Shown: positions 43,839-52,691 of the stretch, one piece after another
Position numbering within the stretch: position 1 is the stretch's first letter
Layout: each line of letters begins with the position of its first letter
Origin: Neptunicoccus cionae
GTDB lineage: Bacteria > Pseudomonadota > Alphaproteobacteria > Rhodobacterales > Rhodobacteraceae
Length of the DNA stretch: 64,000 bases
Assembly: GCF_014643735.1 (NCBI RefSeq)
Contig: NZ_BMKA01000002.1
Coordinates: forward strand, 310,001 to 374,000
Reading direction: 5' to 3'
Translations under genes and position numbers: made by a program
The notes under the pieces: model-generated
Database searches by the model: none
What the model was told of the DNA's origin: nothing
The model's input: only the letters and a program-made list of their open reading frames with translations

Positions 43839-45518
43839 ATGCCCTATACCGCCCCGACAGACGAACACCTCCACCTTTTGCGCAATGTGCTCGGCTATGA
43901 ACGCATCAGCAGCACCGAACGGTTCGAGGACGCAGGCGACGATATGATTGCCGCCATCCTGTCCGAGGCAGGTAAGATGGCGCAAGATGTGCTGGCGCCA
44001 CTGCAACGCCCCGGCGATCTGGAACCGGCCCATCTTGAAAACGGCGTTGTGCGTACAGCACCCGGCTTTCACGATGGCTACAAGGCGATTGCACAAGGCG
44101 GTTGGGTCGGTGCGGCCGCTGATCCCGAACACGGCGGCATGGGCCTGCCCCTGACAATCACTACACTGGTGGGAGAAATGATGGCTTCGGCCTGTCTGTC
44201 CCTGTCCCTGAACCCGCTGATGACCCAAGGCCAGATCGAAGCGCTAGAGGCGCACGGTTCGGATGCGATTAAGGCGCTTTACCTGCCCAAGCTGATTTCC
44301 GGTGAATGGACCGGCACGATGAACCTGACCGAACCGCAGGCCGGTTCGGATGTAGGGGCGTTGCGCTCCAAGGCGGTGGACAACGGGGATGGCACATTCG
44401 CGATCTCTGGCCAGAAGATTTATATCAGCTGGGGTGATCACGATTTTGGCGGCAATGTTTGCCATCTTGTGCTGGCGCGCCTGCCGGACGGCGTTCCGGG
44501 CACGAAGGGGATTTCCCTGTTTATCGTTCCGAAATTCATTCCCGATGCAGACGGCAATCTGGGTGAGGCCAACAGCCTGCGCGTTGTGTCACTGGAACAT
44601 AAACTCGGTCTGCACGGCTCCCCTACTGCGGTGATGGAATTTGATGGCGCAACCGGCTGGATGGTCGGCCCGCCCCACGGTGGTATGGCGGCGATGTTTA
44701 CTATGATGAACAACGCCCGTCTTGGCGTAGGGACAGAAGGGCTCGGCGTGGCGGAAGCAGCCTATCAGAAGGCGCTCGAATTTGCGCTGGAACGCAAGCA
44801 AGGCAAAACCCCTGTGGACGGCGGCACCGGCACGATTGCGGATCACGCCGATGTGCGCCGCATGTTGCTGACCATGAAGGCGCAAACCGCTGTGGCCCGC
44901 GCGATCATTCTTGATACCGCGATGAGCACCGACTTATTCAACGCCACCCAAGACGCCAGCTTTAAGGCGCGCGCTGCCTTCCTGACGCCAATCACAAAAG
45001 CCTTTGGCACGGACACCGGATCAGAGGTCGCAGACCTTGGCATTCAAGTCCACGGCGGCATGGGATTTGTCGAAGAAACCGGCGCGGCACAATTTGCCCG
45101 CGACGTGCGCGTGACCCGTATCTATGAAGGCACCAACGGCATTCAGGCAATGGATCTGGTGGGACGCAAACTGATGGATGGGGGCGATGCTGCCTTTGCC
45201 ATGTTGGATGAAATCGCAGCGACTGCGAAAGGGAACGAGGCGCTCGCCAAAGCAGAGGCCACCCTGCGCGAAACCACCAAAGCGCTGCTCGATTCAGAGA
45301 TGAATGCACGCTTTGCGGGGGCAACATCCTTCCTGCGCGCCTTTGCCATCACCCTTGGCGGTCACTATCTGACGCGCGGTGCGGACACAGAAAACCGTCG
45401 TGCGCTGAACGCCTTTTATACGGCCCATTTCCTGCCACAGGTCGACGCGCTTTGCGCTGCGGCCACTGCGGGCGATGCGCTGCTTTATGCTTTAGACACA
45501 GACGCATTGGCGGGTTAA
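43839..45518 (+). CDS. acyl-CoA dehydrogenase, long DmdC-like type
   Basis: A 559-residue flavoenzyme, longer than standard 380-residue acyl-CoA dehydrogenases, with an extra C-terminal domain. MNLTEPQAGSDVGALRSKA near residue 155 is the FAD/substrate motif, and TRIYEGTNGIQAMDLVGRKL near residue 430 holds the usual catalytic-Glu region. The domain layout matches the group that includes DmdC of DMSP demethylation and several fatty acyl-CoA enzymes. It is followed after 4 bases by an MBL-fold hydrolase gene, suggesting a shared pathway. Substrate assignment is not possible from sequence alone. Confidence 0.88.
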   Translation: MPYTAPTDEHLHLLRNVLGYERISSTERFEDAGDDMIAAILSEAGKMAQDVLAPLQRPGDLEPAHLENGVVRTAPGFHDGYKAIAQGGWVGAAADPEHGGMGLPLTITTLVGEMMASACLSLSLNPLMTQGQIEALEAHGSDAIKALYLPKLISGEWTGTMNLTEPQAGSDVGALRSKAVDNGDGTFAISGQKIYISWGDHDFGGNVCHLVLARLPDGVPGTKGISLFIVPKFIPDADGNLGEANSLRVVSLEHKLGLHGSPTAVMEFDGATGWMVGPPHGGMAAMFTMMNNARLGVGTEGLGVAEAAYQKALEFALERKQGKTPVDGGTGTIADHADVRRMLLTMKAQTAVARAIILDTAMSTDLFNATQDASFKARAAFLTPITKAFGTDTGSEVADLGIQVHGGMGFVEETGAAQFARDVRVTRIYEGTNGIQAMDLVGRKLMDGGDAAFAMLDEIAATAKGNEALAKAEATLRETTKALLDSEMNARFAGATSFLRAFAITLGGHYLTRGADTENRRALNAFYTAHFLPQVDALCAAATAGDALLYALDTDALAG

Positions 45519-45522
45519 TCTT

Positions 45523-46551
45523 TTGAAGAATATCAACTTCCCCTATGAGACCCCGCCCGCAGAAGGCGAAGCAATCGACGTAGCACCGGGCATCAAGTGG
45601 CTGCGCCTGCCGCTGCCGATGAAGCTGGATCACGTCAATGTTTACGCGCTGGATGACGGCGATGGATGGTGCATCGTCGACACCGGATTTTATTCCAAAC
45701 GGATGGTCTCCACATGGGAGAAAATCGTGGGGGAAACGCTTGGCGACAAGCCGATTACCCGCGTTTTGATAACCCACCACCACCCCGATCACGTGGGCAT
45801 GGCGGGCTGGCTGCAAACCCACCATCAGGCAGAGCTGATCTCTACCCGCACCAGCTGGCTGTTTGCACGGATGTTGTTGCTCGATGCGCAGGACACCCCG
45901 CCCCCCGAAACCATCGCCTTTTATGAAAGCGCGGATATGGAGCCGCGTCTGTTGGAAGAACGGCGCACCCAGAAACCGTTCAACTACGCGGATATTGTGT
46001 ATCCGATGCCGCTCGGCTTTCGGCGCATTCAGGAAGGTGACACGTTAAAGATCGGGGAGCGCACCTTTGATGTGCGCATCGGCAACGGACATGCGCCGGA
46101 GCACGCCACGCTGTGGTCCCGTGACGACAATATTGTTATCGCAGGTGACCAGATCCTGCCGGGCATTTCCCCCAACCTCGGGGTTTATGCCACCGAACCA
46201 GAGGCCGATCCGGTGCAGGGGTGGCTCGACGCTTGTGAAACATTTGCCAAAATCGCGCGGGAAGATCATTTCGTGCTGCCCGGCCACAAACTGCCGTTTA
46301 CCGGCCTGCCCGCCCGTATGCGCCAGTTGATCGACAACCATCACCACGCGCTGGACCGGCTGATCAAGCATCTTGAAACCCCCGCCACTGCGTCCCAATG
46401 CTTCCTGCCATTGTTCAAACGCAAGATCGGTGACGGCGAATACGGGCTGGCACTGGTTGAATCCATCGCCCATTTGAACCATCTTCACCAACAAGGCAAA
46501 ATCACCCGCACCCGCAATACCGCCGGTGCTTGGGTTTATCAGGCTGCCTGA
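45523..46551 (+). CDS. MBL-fold metallo-hydrolase
   Basis: A 342-residue metallo-beta-lactamase-fold protein with the zinc motif THHHPDHVGMAGW near residue 85, further His and Asp ligands in NGHAPEHATLW and GDQILPG, and a C-terminal helical domain. It opens with a TTG codon 4 bases after the acyl-CoA dehydrogenase stop, which suggests coupled translation and low expression. Relatives hydrolyse thioesters or lactones; here a CoA thioester is plausible given its partner. The next ATG (residue 33) would cut into the fold. Confidence 0.85.
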   Translation: MKNINFPYETPPAEGEAIDVAPGIKWLRLPLPMKLDHVNVYALDDGDGWCIVDTGFYSKRMVSTWEKIVGETLGDKPITRVLITHHHPDHVGMAGWLQTHHQAELISTRTSWLFARMLLLDAQDTPPPETIAFYESADMEPRLLEERRTQKPFNYADIVYPMPLGFRRIQEGDTLKIGERTFDVRIGNGHAPEHATLWSRDDNIVIAGDQILPGISPNLGVYATEPEADPVQGWLDACETFAKIAREDHFVLPGHKLPFTGLPARMRQLIDNHHHALDRLIKHLETPATASQCFLPLFKRKIGDGEYGLALVESIAHLNHLHQQGKITRTRNTAGAWVYQAA

Positions 46552-46560
46552 GGGGGTCGT

Positions 46561-47040
46561 ATGGACAACAAGATCAAAACCACCGCAGAGGCGTTGGAAA
46601 GCCACGCCCTGTGCGAGCTTTATTCCGCGCAGGTTGATCGGGACGGAGAAACCAAAACCGAGAATCAGGTCGTGGATAGCGGTGATGCAGGGCGCAAAGC
46701 TGGCCCCAAATCAGAAGCCGAATGGGCCTATGAACGTATCGTCATGTACATCCAGAAATTTGAGGAAACGCTCGATTCAGATCAAGAGGTCGGCATGGGC
46801 TTTGTTGGCGGCGATGTGGGTACTCTGCGGATTCAGGGCATGGGATTTTTTGCACCCGACCTGATCACCTTTTACGGCGCAGCGCCAAATGGGTCAAAAA
46901 CCCAACTCGTTCAACACGTCAGCCAGCTGAATGTCATGCTTGTGGCAGCCCCGAAAGAGGACGAAAAGGCCGAACCACAGCGGATTGGCTTCCGTTTGGC
47001 GGCGAAACTGCACCAAAAATGGGACGAACCCGTTCTCTGA
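46561..47040 (+). CDS. conserved hypothetical protein (DUF6173-like)
   Basis: A 159-residue soluble protein without signal or membrane segment. The central part (SEAEWAYERIVMYIQKFEE, then LRIQGMGFFAPDLITFYG) recurs in Rhodobacteraceae genomes, and I believe it is the DUF6173 family. No catalytic motif is evident and the function is unknown. It follows the MBL-hydrolase gene by 9 bases. Confidence 0.75.
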   Translation: MDNKIKTTAEALESHALCELYSAQVDRDGETKTENQVVDSGDAGRKAGPKSEAEWAYERIVMYIQKFEETLDSDQEVGMGFVGGDVGTLRIQGMGFFAPDLITFYGAAPNGSKTQLVQHVSQLNVMLVAAPKEDEKAEPQRIGFRLAAKLHQKWDEPVL

Positions 47041-47126
47041 GCGTAAACGCGGCAAACTGACAATTGCATTGTCGCAAATTATCGGTCAAAACCTCTGCCA
47101 ACCACGGGATAAGAAAGGGCACCATC

Positions 47127-47261
47127 ATGGCCAACCACGAACATGGTAAAATGAACATCGAAGCACAAGAAGCAGCATTTGACGGCTTCATCCGTTGGAG
47201 CATCCGCGTATCGGTCTTTTCCATCGGCGTTCTGATTTTCCTCGCGCTTTTCAATTCCTAA
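47127..47261 (+). CDS. aa3-type cytochrome c oxidase subunit IV
   Basis: A 44-residue protein, MANHEHGKMNIEAQEAAFDG and then a single membrane helix (VSVFSIGVLIFLALF). This is the small bacterial subunit IV of aa3 oxidases in Paracoccus and Rhodobacter; its role in the complex is unclear. GAAAGGG lies about 8 bases before the ATG. It stands apart from the other oxidase genes, as is common in this group. Confidence 0.9.
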   Translation: MANHEHGKMNIEAQEAAFDGFIRWSIRVSVFSIGVLIFLALFNS

Positions 47262-47294
47262 TTTCAAGGGGCGCCGGAAAAACCGGATTGCCAA

Positions 47295-47879
47295 ATGGGT
47301 TTAATGTCATTTTTCCGCGTCCTTCTTCTCGTCCTTCTGTCAATTACTGTTTCCGCCTGTGGCGGGAAATCCGTCTGGGCGCCTGACGCCGAGGTCGAAA
47401 AGCGCCGGTATGTCAGCCCGGATGATCCCTATTTGATGCTGAAAACCATGATCAACAACCGCACCGGCTCTGGTGGCCATGCGGCTTTGGTGATCAATGC
47501 CAGTGAAACCGTGATGTATGATCCGGCAGGCCGCTGGTCCCATCCGCTCGGGCCGGAGCGTAATGACGTTGTTTACGGCATGTTCCCCGAACTGGAAGAA
47601 AATTACGATAACTGGCACGCCCGTGTGACCCATCACGTGGTGAACCAGAAGATCTATGTCAGCAGTGCCACGGCCGAGAAAGCCTTTGCCCTTGCCAAAG
47701 CCGCCGGCCCTTCACTTGATGCGCAATGTACGCTGAATATTTCAGGTCTGTTAATGCAGCTTGAAGGGTTTCAGGCAATCCAGCGCACCTATTTCCCCGC
47801 CAAGCTGATGCGCAACTTTGCAGACTTGCCCGGCGTGACCACCACCAAGGTTTACCAGACCGACGAAGGCCGCAGCTAA
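47295..47879 (+). CDS. conserved hypothetical lipoprotein
   Basis: A 194-residue protein with a lipoprotein signal: hydrophobic helix LLLVLLSITVSAC, with Cys22 as the lipidation site. The next part (GGHAALVINASETVMYDPAG, then HHVVNQKIYVSSATAEKAF) resembles permuted NlpC/P60-like or Lnb-type folds, with conserved His but no verified catalytic triad. It is anchored to a membrane facing the periplasm. Its function is unknown. It follows the oxidase subunit gene by 33 bases. Confidence 0.8.
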   Translation: MGLMSFFRVLLLVLLSITVSACGGKSVWAPDAEVEKRRYVSPDDPYLMLKTMINNRTGSGGHAALVINASETVMYDPAGRWSHPLGPERNDVVYGMFPELEENYDNWHARVTHHVVNQKIYVSSATAEKAFALAKAAGPSLDAQCTLNISGLLMQLEGFQAIQRTYFPAKLMRNFADLPGVTTTKVYQTDEGRS

Positions 47880-48033
47880 ACTGCTTTACGCTGTCGGGCC
47901 AGCCTGACAGCGCCATCTGCCCTCCTCCCCTCCGCAATTGGCATGCTCTTTGAAACAGCACCCATACGGGCTGTGTGGCGATTGGTGACGGCCATTCGCA
48001 ACTATAGCGCCCAACGCTTTACGCATCCCCAAA

Positions 48034-48069
48034 GAGAACCCCCTCCGAACGACAGTCCGAAGGGGCTCT
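48034..48069 (-). terminator. probable terminator of the D,D-carboxypeptidase gene
   Basis: On the minus strand CCCCTTCGGA can pair, with two G-U pairs, with TTCGGAGGGG across a 6-base loop, extended by AGAG/CTCT. It lies 22 bases after the stop. The tail is only weakly T-rich (CTCTTT). Confidence 0.5.
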
Positions 48070-48090
48070 ATGTCATGCTATTTGCGTGGG

Positions 48091-49464
48091 TCAGGAACCG
48101 GGAGCGATCGGCAAACAGGTCTGATTGCGGGCGCGTAATCTGGCGCAAGCGAGATTGGCTTCGGCTTGGTTTAGCCCCACAAATCGGGCGCGGTACTTCT
48201 TGTACCCGTTGACTGTAGCGTAATCGATCCGGCGTTCGGACCCGTCAAGGGATTGCAGTTCCCGCAGGGCGGTTTGCAGCAAAGCTTTTTCCGCCTGATG
48301 ACGGGAGGAAAACGCCCCGACTTGCACACCCCAATACTGATTGCCCGCGGTTGAGACGCGGCTGACCACGCGCAAAGGTTGCTCCGCCTGCGCAGCCGCC
48401 GCAATAGAAGTCAGCTTACCGCTGCTTGCTTTTACAACGCCATTGGCCTGCGCCTCGCGGTTGGCTGCTTTGACCGCTGCTTCAATCGCTTCCAGTTGTG
48501 CATCGGCCATAAGCGTTGTCGTGGTTGTGGTCGGCGCGGTACGCAACTTGGGTCGTGGGCTGGATTTTACAGCACCGGAATTGGCCACGCGGATGCGTTT
48601 TGCTTGCACGCCCAAATCCACCTTAGGCGGCTTGCGCACGGCAACACGGTTTTTAGAGCGTTTGAACCCCATATCGAGCAGTTCTGCCACGCGGGCATTG
48701 CGCCACGCTGTGGTGCGTCCGCCAAAGACAGTCGCAATCACCCGCTTGTTGCCCCGCTCTGCCGACGCCACAAGATTGAAACCGGCGGCATTGGTGAAAC
48801 CGGTCTTGATCCCGTCCGCCCCTTTGTAAGCACTTAGAAACTTGCGGTTTGTGTTTGGCACATTGCGGATGCCTGCATGGGTCGATTTGCGAGAGAACAG
48901 GTTATAATACTGGGGAAAATCATAAAACAGGCGCCGCCCGAGCAGGGTCATATCGCGGGCAGTGGACAGATGCCCAGACTGCGTCAGACCGTGGGCGTTC
49001 TTGAAGGTAGAGTTCTTCATACCAATTGCCTTGGCCGTGCTGTTCATCATTTTGGAAAATTCAGCTTCGGAACCGGCAATCGCTTCGCCCAGTGCGGTGG
49101 CCGCATCATTGGCGGATTTCACCGCGGCTGCACGGATCAGATAACGCAGGGCGATCTTTTGCCCCGCCCGCAATCCCAGCTTGCTGGGCGGTTCGCTGGC
49201 GGCGTGACGGGAAATGGTGATCTGCTTATCCAGACTGATCACGCCACGCTCCACTGCGTCAAAAACGATATAAAGTGTCATCATTTTGGTAAGGGATGCT
49301 GGATGCAACCGCGCATCCGCATTGCGGGAATGAAGAACCTCACCGGTTCTGGCATCCACGACCATTGCTGCATAAGGCGCGGCCTGTGCCACGTTTGCCC
49401 CAAGGGTTACCACGATAAGAAGATAGAGGGCACATAGCGCCCGTACTGCTACTGCGATTCGCAT
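48091..49464 (-). CDS. D-alanyl-D-alanine carboxypeptidase with SPOR domain
   Basis: A 457-residue periplasmic penicillin-binding protein of peptidase family S11. A signal peptide ends near residue 28 (ANVAQA). The active-site motifs are SLTKMMT near residue 57, SAN near residue 117 and KTG near residue 220. The last 80 residues form a SPOR domain, which binds denuded peptidoglycan at the division septum. It trims pentapeptides. ATG 49464 follows GGAG by 6 bases; ATG 49506 lacks a ribosome site. It is monocistronic. Confidence 0.92.
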   Translation of the reverse strand: MRIAVAVRALCALYLLIVVTLGANVAQAAPYAAMVVDARTGEVLHSRNADARLHPASLTKMMTLYIVFDAVERGVISLDKQITISRHAASEPPSKLGLRAGQKIALRYLIRAAAVKSANDAATALGEAIAGSEAEFSKMMNSTAKAIGMKNSTFKNAHGLTQSGHLSTARDMTLLGRRLFYDFPQYYNLFSRKSTHAGIRNVPNTNRKFLSAYKGADGIKTGFTNAAGFNLVASAERGNKRVIATVFGGRTTAWRNARVAELLDMGFKRSKNRVAVRKPPKVDLGVQAKRIRVANSGAVKSSPRPKLRTAPTTTTTTLMADAQLEAIEAAVKAANREAQANGVVKASSGKLTSIAAAAQAEQPLRVVSRVSTAGNQYWGVQVGAFSSRHQAEKALLQTALRELQSLDGSERRIDYATVNGYKKYRARFVGLNQAEANLACARLRARNQTCLPIAPGS

Positions 49465-49785
49465 CGGTTCTCCGACGTCCTGTATTGCTGCCTGCCTCGT
49501 CGCCATTTTCGGCGTATTGATTAAAATTAGGCTAGCACAAACCCGTTGGGGTGAGAAACCTTTTCTTTTTCCGTGGTTTAGCGGTGTCCACAACGCAACA
49601 GTCCACAACATTACGGGAACACGCCCAGTTCAACCACTAGGTGTAGTACCACCCCTAAACGGCTTTCCCACTATTTGTAAATCGGCCGCTCGAACCTACC
49701 AGAAACGGGGCAAACCCGCACCGGAATCACCCATCAGGATTAGGCTCTTTTTTCTTTGGCTCGAAACGCTATATAGTGTGCTGAA
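49465..49785. other. gene-free divergent intergenic region
   Basis: This 321-base gap separates the D,D-carboxypeptidase gene from clpS. A TATATA at 49770-49775 could be a -10 element for clpS, but I see no good -35. I see no other structure or gene. Confidence 0.55.
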
Positions 49786-50169
49786 ATGCAAACAACCCAG
49801 ACCAATCTCATGACTTCAAGACTGACAATACGGGCGCAGAACGACGGGTCTGATTCGGACATCGGCGATCAGAACGGTGATACCGCGCTGGCCACCAAAC
49901 CCAAATCCAAAACCGCGCGCCCGCCGATGTATAAAGTGATGCTGCTGAACGACGACTACACACCGATGGAGTTCGTCGTGCATGTGCTGGAACGGTTCTT
50001 CGGGATCGGCCACTCAGGTGCAATCGAACTCATGCTGACTGTGCACAAGAAGGGGCTGGCTGTGGTTGGCGTCTTCAGTCACGAGATTGCAGAGACCAAA
50101 GTGATGCAGGTGATGGAATGTGCACGCCAGCACGAACACCCGCTGCAATGCACTATGGAAAAAGAATAG
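49786..50169 (+). CDS. clpS: ATP-dependent Clp protease adaptor ClpS
   Basis: A 118-127-residue adaptor that brings N-degron substrates to ClpAP. The core [20 protein letters not shown] near residue 53 contains the Asn-Asp pair and Met of the N-degron pocket, and [17 protein letters not shown] follows. Two ATGs are possible, at 49786 and 49810; neither has a ribosome site, and the unstructured N-terminal 40 residues do not decide. If TATATA at 49770 is the -10, the later start leaves a more usual leader. clpA is not adjacent. Confidence 0.94.
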   Translation: MQTTQTNLMTSRLTIRAQNDGSDSDIGDQNGDTALATKPKSKTARPPMYKVMLLNDDYTPMEFVVHVLERFFGIGHSGAIELMLTVHKKGLAVVGVFSHEIAETKVMQVMECARQHEHPLQCTMEKE

Positions 50170-50215
50170 GCGCCTTGCGCTTAGAATAGGGAGCAGGCGC
50201 GACGCGCCGGATCAC

Positions 50216-51214
50216 ATGAGCACCGTTAACCGCCTTATGCTGCCCTTCGATGAAGGGGCAATCAACCTGCCCGAAACCGGACAGATTGTCGTTCTTCGTG
50301 CAAAGACAGAAGGTTACGGGGATTTCCCCAGAGACCGGCTGACCTGCGTGCAAGGGTTCTACCCGACGTATCAGTTTCTTCAGGCATCAGGATACCAGAC
50401 CACTACCGCGATTCCGGACGGGGCCGCGATGATGATCGTACACCTCACAAAAGCCAAGGACGAAAACCGCGCTCTGCTGGCGCTGGCCTATGATGCGCTG
50501 GAACTGGGCGGCACGCTGGTGGTGGACGGGGCCAAGACCGAGGGCGTGGAAAGCCTTATGCGCGCCACCAAAAAGCTGCATGCGGTCGACGGGCAACTGT
50601 CCAAGGCGCACGGCAAGGTGTACTGGCTAACAAAATCGACGCCGAAAAATCCCTTCTCCGACTGGGCCACAGCGCTGACCCCTGCCCCGAACAAGGACGG
50701 CTTCATGACCGCCGCCGGTGTCTTCTCTGCCGAGGGGATTGATCAGGGTTCAGCGGAACTTGCCCCTGTGTTCGCAGGCAAGCTGAAGGGGCGCGTTGCC
50801 GATCTTGGCGCAGGCTGGGGCTGGCTGGCGCAGCAAGCGCTCGACGCCAACCCCGCGATTGAAAGCCTCGATCTGATCGAAGCAGAACATATGGCGCTGA
50901 ATTGTGCGCAACTCAACCTGAACGATCCCCGTGCGCGGTTTATCTGGGGGGATGCGCGGGAGGTGGCCGCCAAGCGCAGCTATGATGCCGTCATCACCAA
51001 CCCGCCGTTTCACACAGGGCGCAAGGCAGAACCTGCCTTAGGCCGCGCCTTTATCGCAGCGGCCCGTGACATGCTGAAACCGGCAGGGCATCTCTACCTC
51101 GTAGCGAACCGGCAGCTGGCCTATGAGACCACGCTGAACGAATGCTTTGGCCGTGTAGACGTTGTGAACCAGTCCAGCCGCTATAAAATTATCCATGCGC
51201 GAAAACCAAAGTAA
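50216..51214 (+). CDS. RsmC-like class I SAM methyltransferase
   Basis: A 332-residue two-domain protein: a degenerate N-terminal methyltransferase domain, then a catalytic one with the SAM loop VADLGAGWGWLAQQAL near residue 202 and the NPPF motif (AVITNPPFHTG) near residue 262. The architecture fits RsmC/RlmG, which methylate guanine N2 in 16S or 23S rRNA. ATG 50216 is used since the frame before it overlaps clpS. It follows clpS by 46 bases. Confidence 0.88.
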   Translation: MSTVNRLMLPFDEGAINLPETGQIVVLRAKTEGYGDFPRDRLTCVQGFYPTYQFLQASGYQTTTAIPDGAAMMIVHLTKAKDENRALLALAYDALELGGTLVVDGAKTEGVESLMRATKKLHAVDGQLSKAHGKVYWLTKSTPKNPFSDWATALTPAPNKDGFMTAAGVFSAEGIDQGSAELAPVFAGKLKGRVADLGAGWGWLAQQALDANPAIESLDLIEAEHMALNCAQLNLNDPRARFIWGDAREVAAKRSYDAVITNPPFHTGRKAEPALGRAFIAAARDMLKPAGHLYLVANRQLAYETTLNECFGRVDVVNQSSRYKIIHARKPK

Positions 51215-51271
51215 CCTGTCTTCCCTTTTGCTAGACTGGCAGAGGTCGAATCATGAAAAGGTACCCGAAAC

Positions 51272-52078
51272 ATGAGTTTTTCGCTTGAGGGAAAGACCGC
51301 CATTATTACTGGCGCTGCCAACGGGATCGGGCTGGAAATAGCGCGACATTTTTCGGACCATGGGGCCAACGTCATGTTGGTGGATATGGATGAAGAAAAG
51401 CTTGCCACCGAGGCGGAATCCATCGTCGGGGATGGTGCCAATGTACGCAGTTTTTCGGGCGATCTGCGCGAAAAACTGACGGTGGCTAATCTGCTTTCCG
51501 CCACGATTGACGCGTTTGACAGTATCGACATCCTGATCAACGCCAGCCGTCAGGTGCTGCCGTCCAATCCGCTGGATGAAAGCGAAGACCATTTCGAAGA
51601 GCTGTTTCAGCAGAATGTTCTGGCCAATCTGCGGGTGACGCAGGCCGTGGCCAAACGGATGATTGCGCAGGCCAAAGACAAACCTGAAGCCAATTCAATC
51701 GGCGCTGTGATCAACCTCAGCTCTATTGCGGCAGATCGCACCCATGCGGGGCTTCTGGGCTATTCTGTGGCGTGTGCCGCGCTGAACCAGATGACCCGCT
51801 CGCTGGCGGTGTCCTTCGCGGACCAGCGCATCCGCGTCAACGCCATTGCCATCGGTTCAGTCATGAGCGCGAGCCTGCAAGCGCGGTTGAAACAAGACCC
51901 GGAAATGCGCAGCGCAACCCTTGCAACAACGCCTTTGGGCCGTATTGCCGAAGCCCGCGAGGTGGCCGAAACAGCGCAGTTCCTTTCCACAGATGCCTCC
52001 GGGTTTATCACCGGCCAGGTTGTCACAGTGGATGGGGGACGCTCTTTGATTGATCCGCTGGAAACAGCGGCGCATTAA
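51272..52078 (+). CDS. SDR-family protein lacking the catalytic lysine
   Basis: A 268-residue short-chain dehydrogenase fold with cofactor loop TGAANGIGLEIA near residue 12 and the Ser in NLSSIAADRTH near residue 150. The expected YxxxK is YSVACAAL, with Cys at the lysine position (near residue 171). The protein may bind NAD(P) without normal catalysis or use an altered mechanism. The C-terminal VTVDGGRSLIDP is standard. It is monocistronic after the methyltransferase gene. Confidence 0.85.
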   Translation: MSFSLEGKTAIITGAANGIGLEIARHFSDHGANVMLVDMDEEKLATEAESIVGDGANVRSFSGDLREKLTVANLLSATIDAFDSIDILINASRQVLPSNPLDESEDHFEELFQQNVLANLRVTQAVAKRMIAQAKDKPEANSIGAVINLSSIAADRTHAGLLGYSVACAALNQMTRSLAVSFADQRIRVNAIAIGSVMSASLQARLKQDPEMRSATLATTPLGRIAEAREVAETAQFLSTDASGFITGQVVTVDGGRSLIDPLETAAH

Positions 52079-52230
52079 ACGCTGTAGAGCGTCATATTTT
52101 ACCTGATCAAAACAGCAACCTACTAAAAATCTCATCTATAGTTGAATTCTTTTTGATCCACCAAGGCAGTGCCTCCGTACCCCTTACAGAGCCGCGAAAC
52201 ATTTGCGGCCAACAAACAGGAGGTTTACGC

Positions 52231-52647
52231 ATGAAACGCAATCTTATCGCAATGACACTCGGGGCAACACTGCTGTCCGGCGCAGCTTTGGCTGAAGCCC
52301 ACGGTGGCCTGATGGTGGCCGGTTCGGACCAAGACGTGTCCGGCGGTACTGTCACAGCTGAAAAGATCGTCGCAGGCGCGAATGGCTGGCTGGTGGTGCA
52401 CCGCACCGACGACAGCGGCAAACCCGGTCCGGTTGTAGGTCACGCCCCGCTCAAAAAGGGCGAAAACATGGACGTTAGTGCAATTCTGACAGAGCCGGTA
52501 AACAGCGGCGACAAACTGATGCTCATGCTGCACGCAGAAGATGGTGGCATGAAGACTGGCGTGTTTGAATATACGCTCGGTGCGAAAGAAGACGGACCGA
52601 TTAAGGTAGACGACAAACTGGTGATGGCGGTCATTTCCGCTAAATAA
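52231..52647 (+). CDS. secreted DUF7282-like protein
   Basis: A 138-residue exported protein with signal peptide KRNLIAMTLGATLLSGAALA. The mature part (NGWLVVHRTDDSGKPGPVVG, then LMLMLHAEDGGMKTGVFEY) looks like a small beta-sandwich of the DUF7282 type. Such domains occur in secreted or surface proteins; the role is unknown. A strong AGGAGG lies 8 bases before ATG 52231, which decides the start over the in-frame ATG at 52153. Confidence 0.8.
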   Translation: MKRNLIAMTLGATLLSGAALAEAHGGLMVAGSDQDVSGGTVTAEKIVAGANGWLVVHRTDDSGKPGPVVGHAPLKKGENMDVSAILTEPVNSGDKLMLMLHAEDGGMKTGVFEYTLGAKEDGPIKVDDKLVMAVISAK

Positions 52648-52691
52648 CCGTATCCCCCCGGCACCTGCGGCGGCCAAGAGCTGTCGCAGGG

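Noticed and set aside
47921-47929. Further CCTCCTCCC motif
   Set aside because: It is not in the loop of a stable hairpin and has no DUF1127 neighbour, so I do not call it an sRNA.
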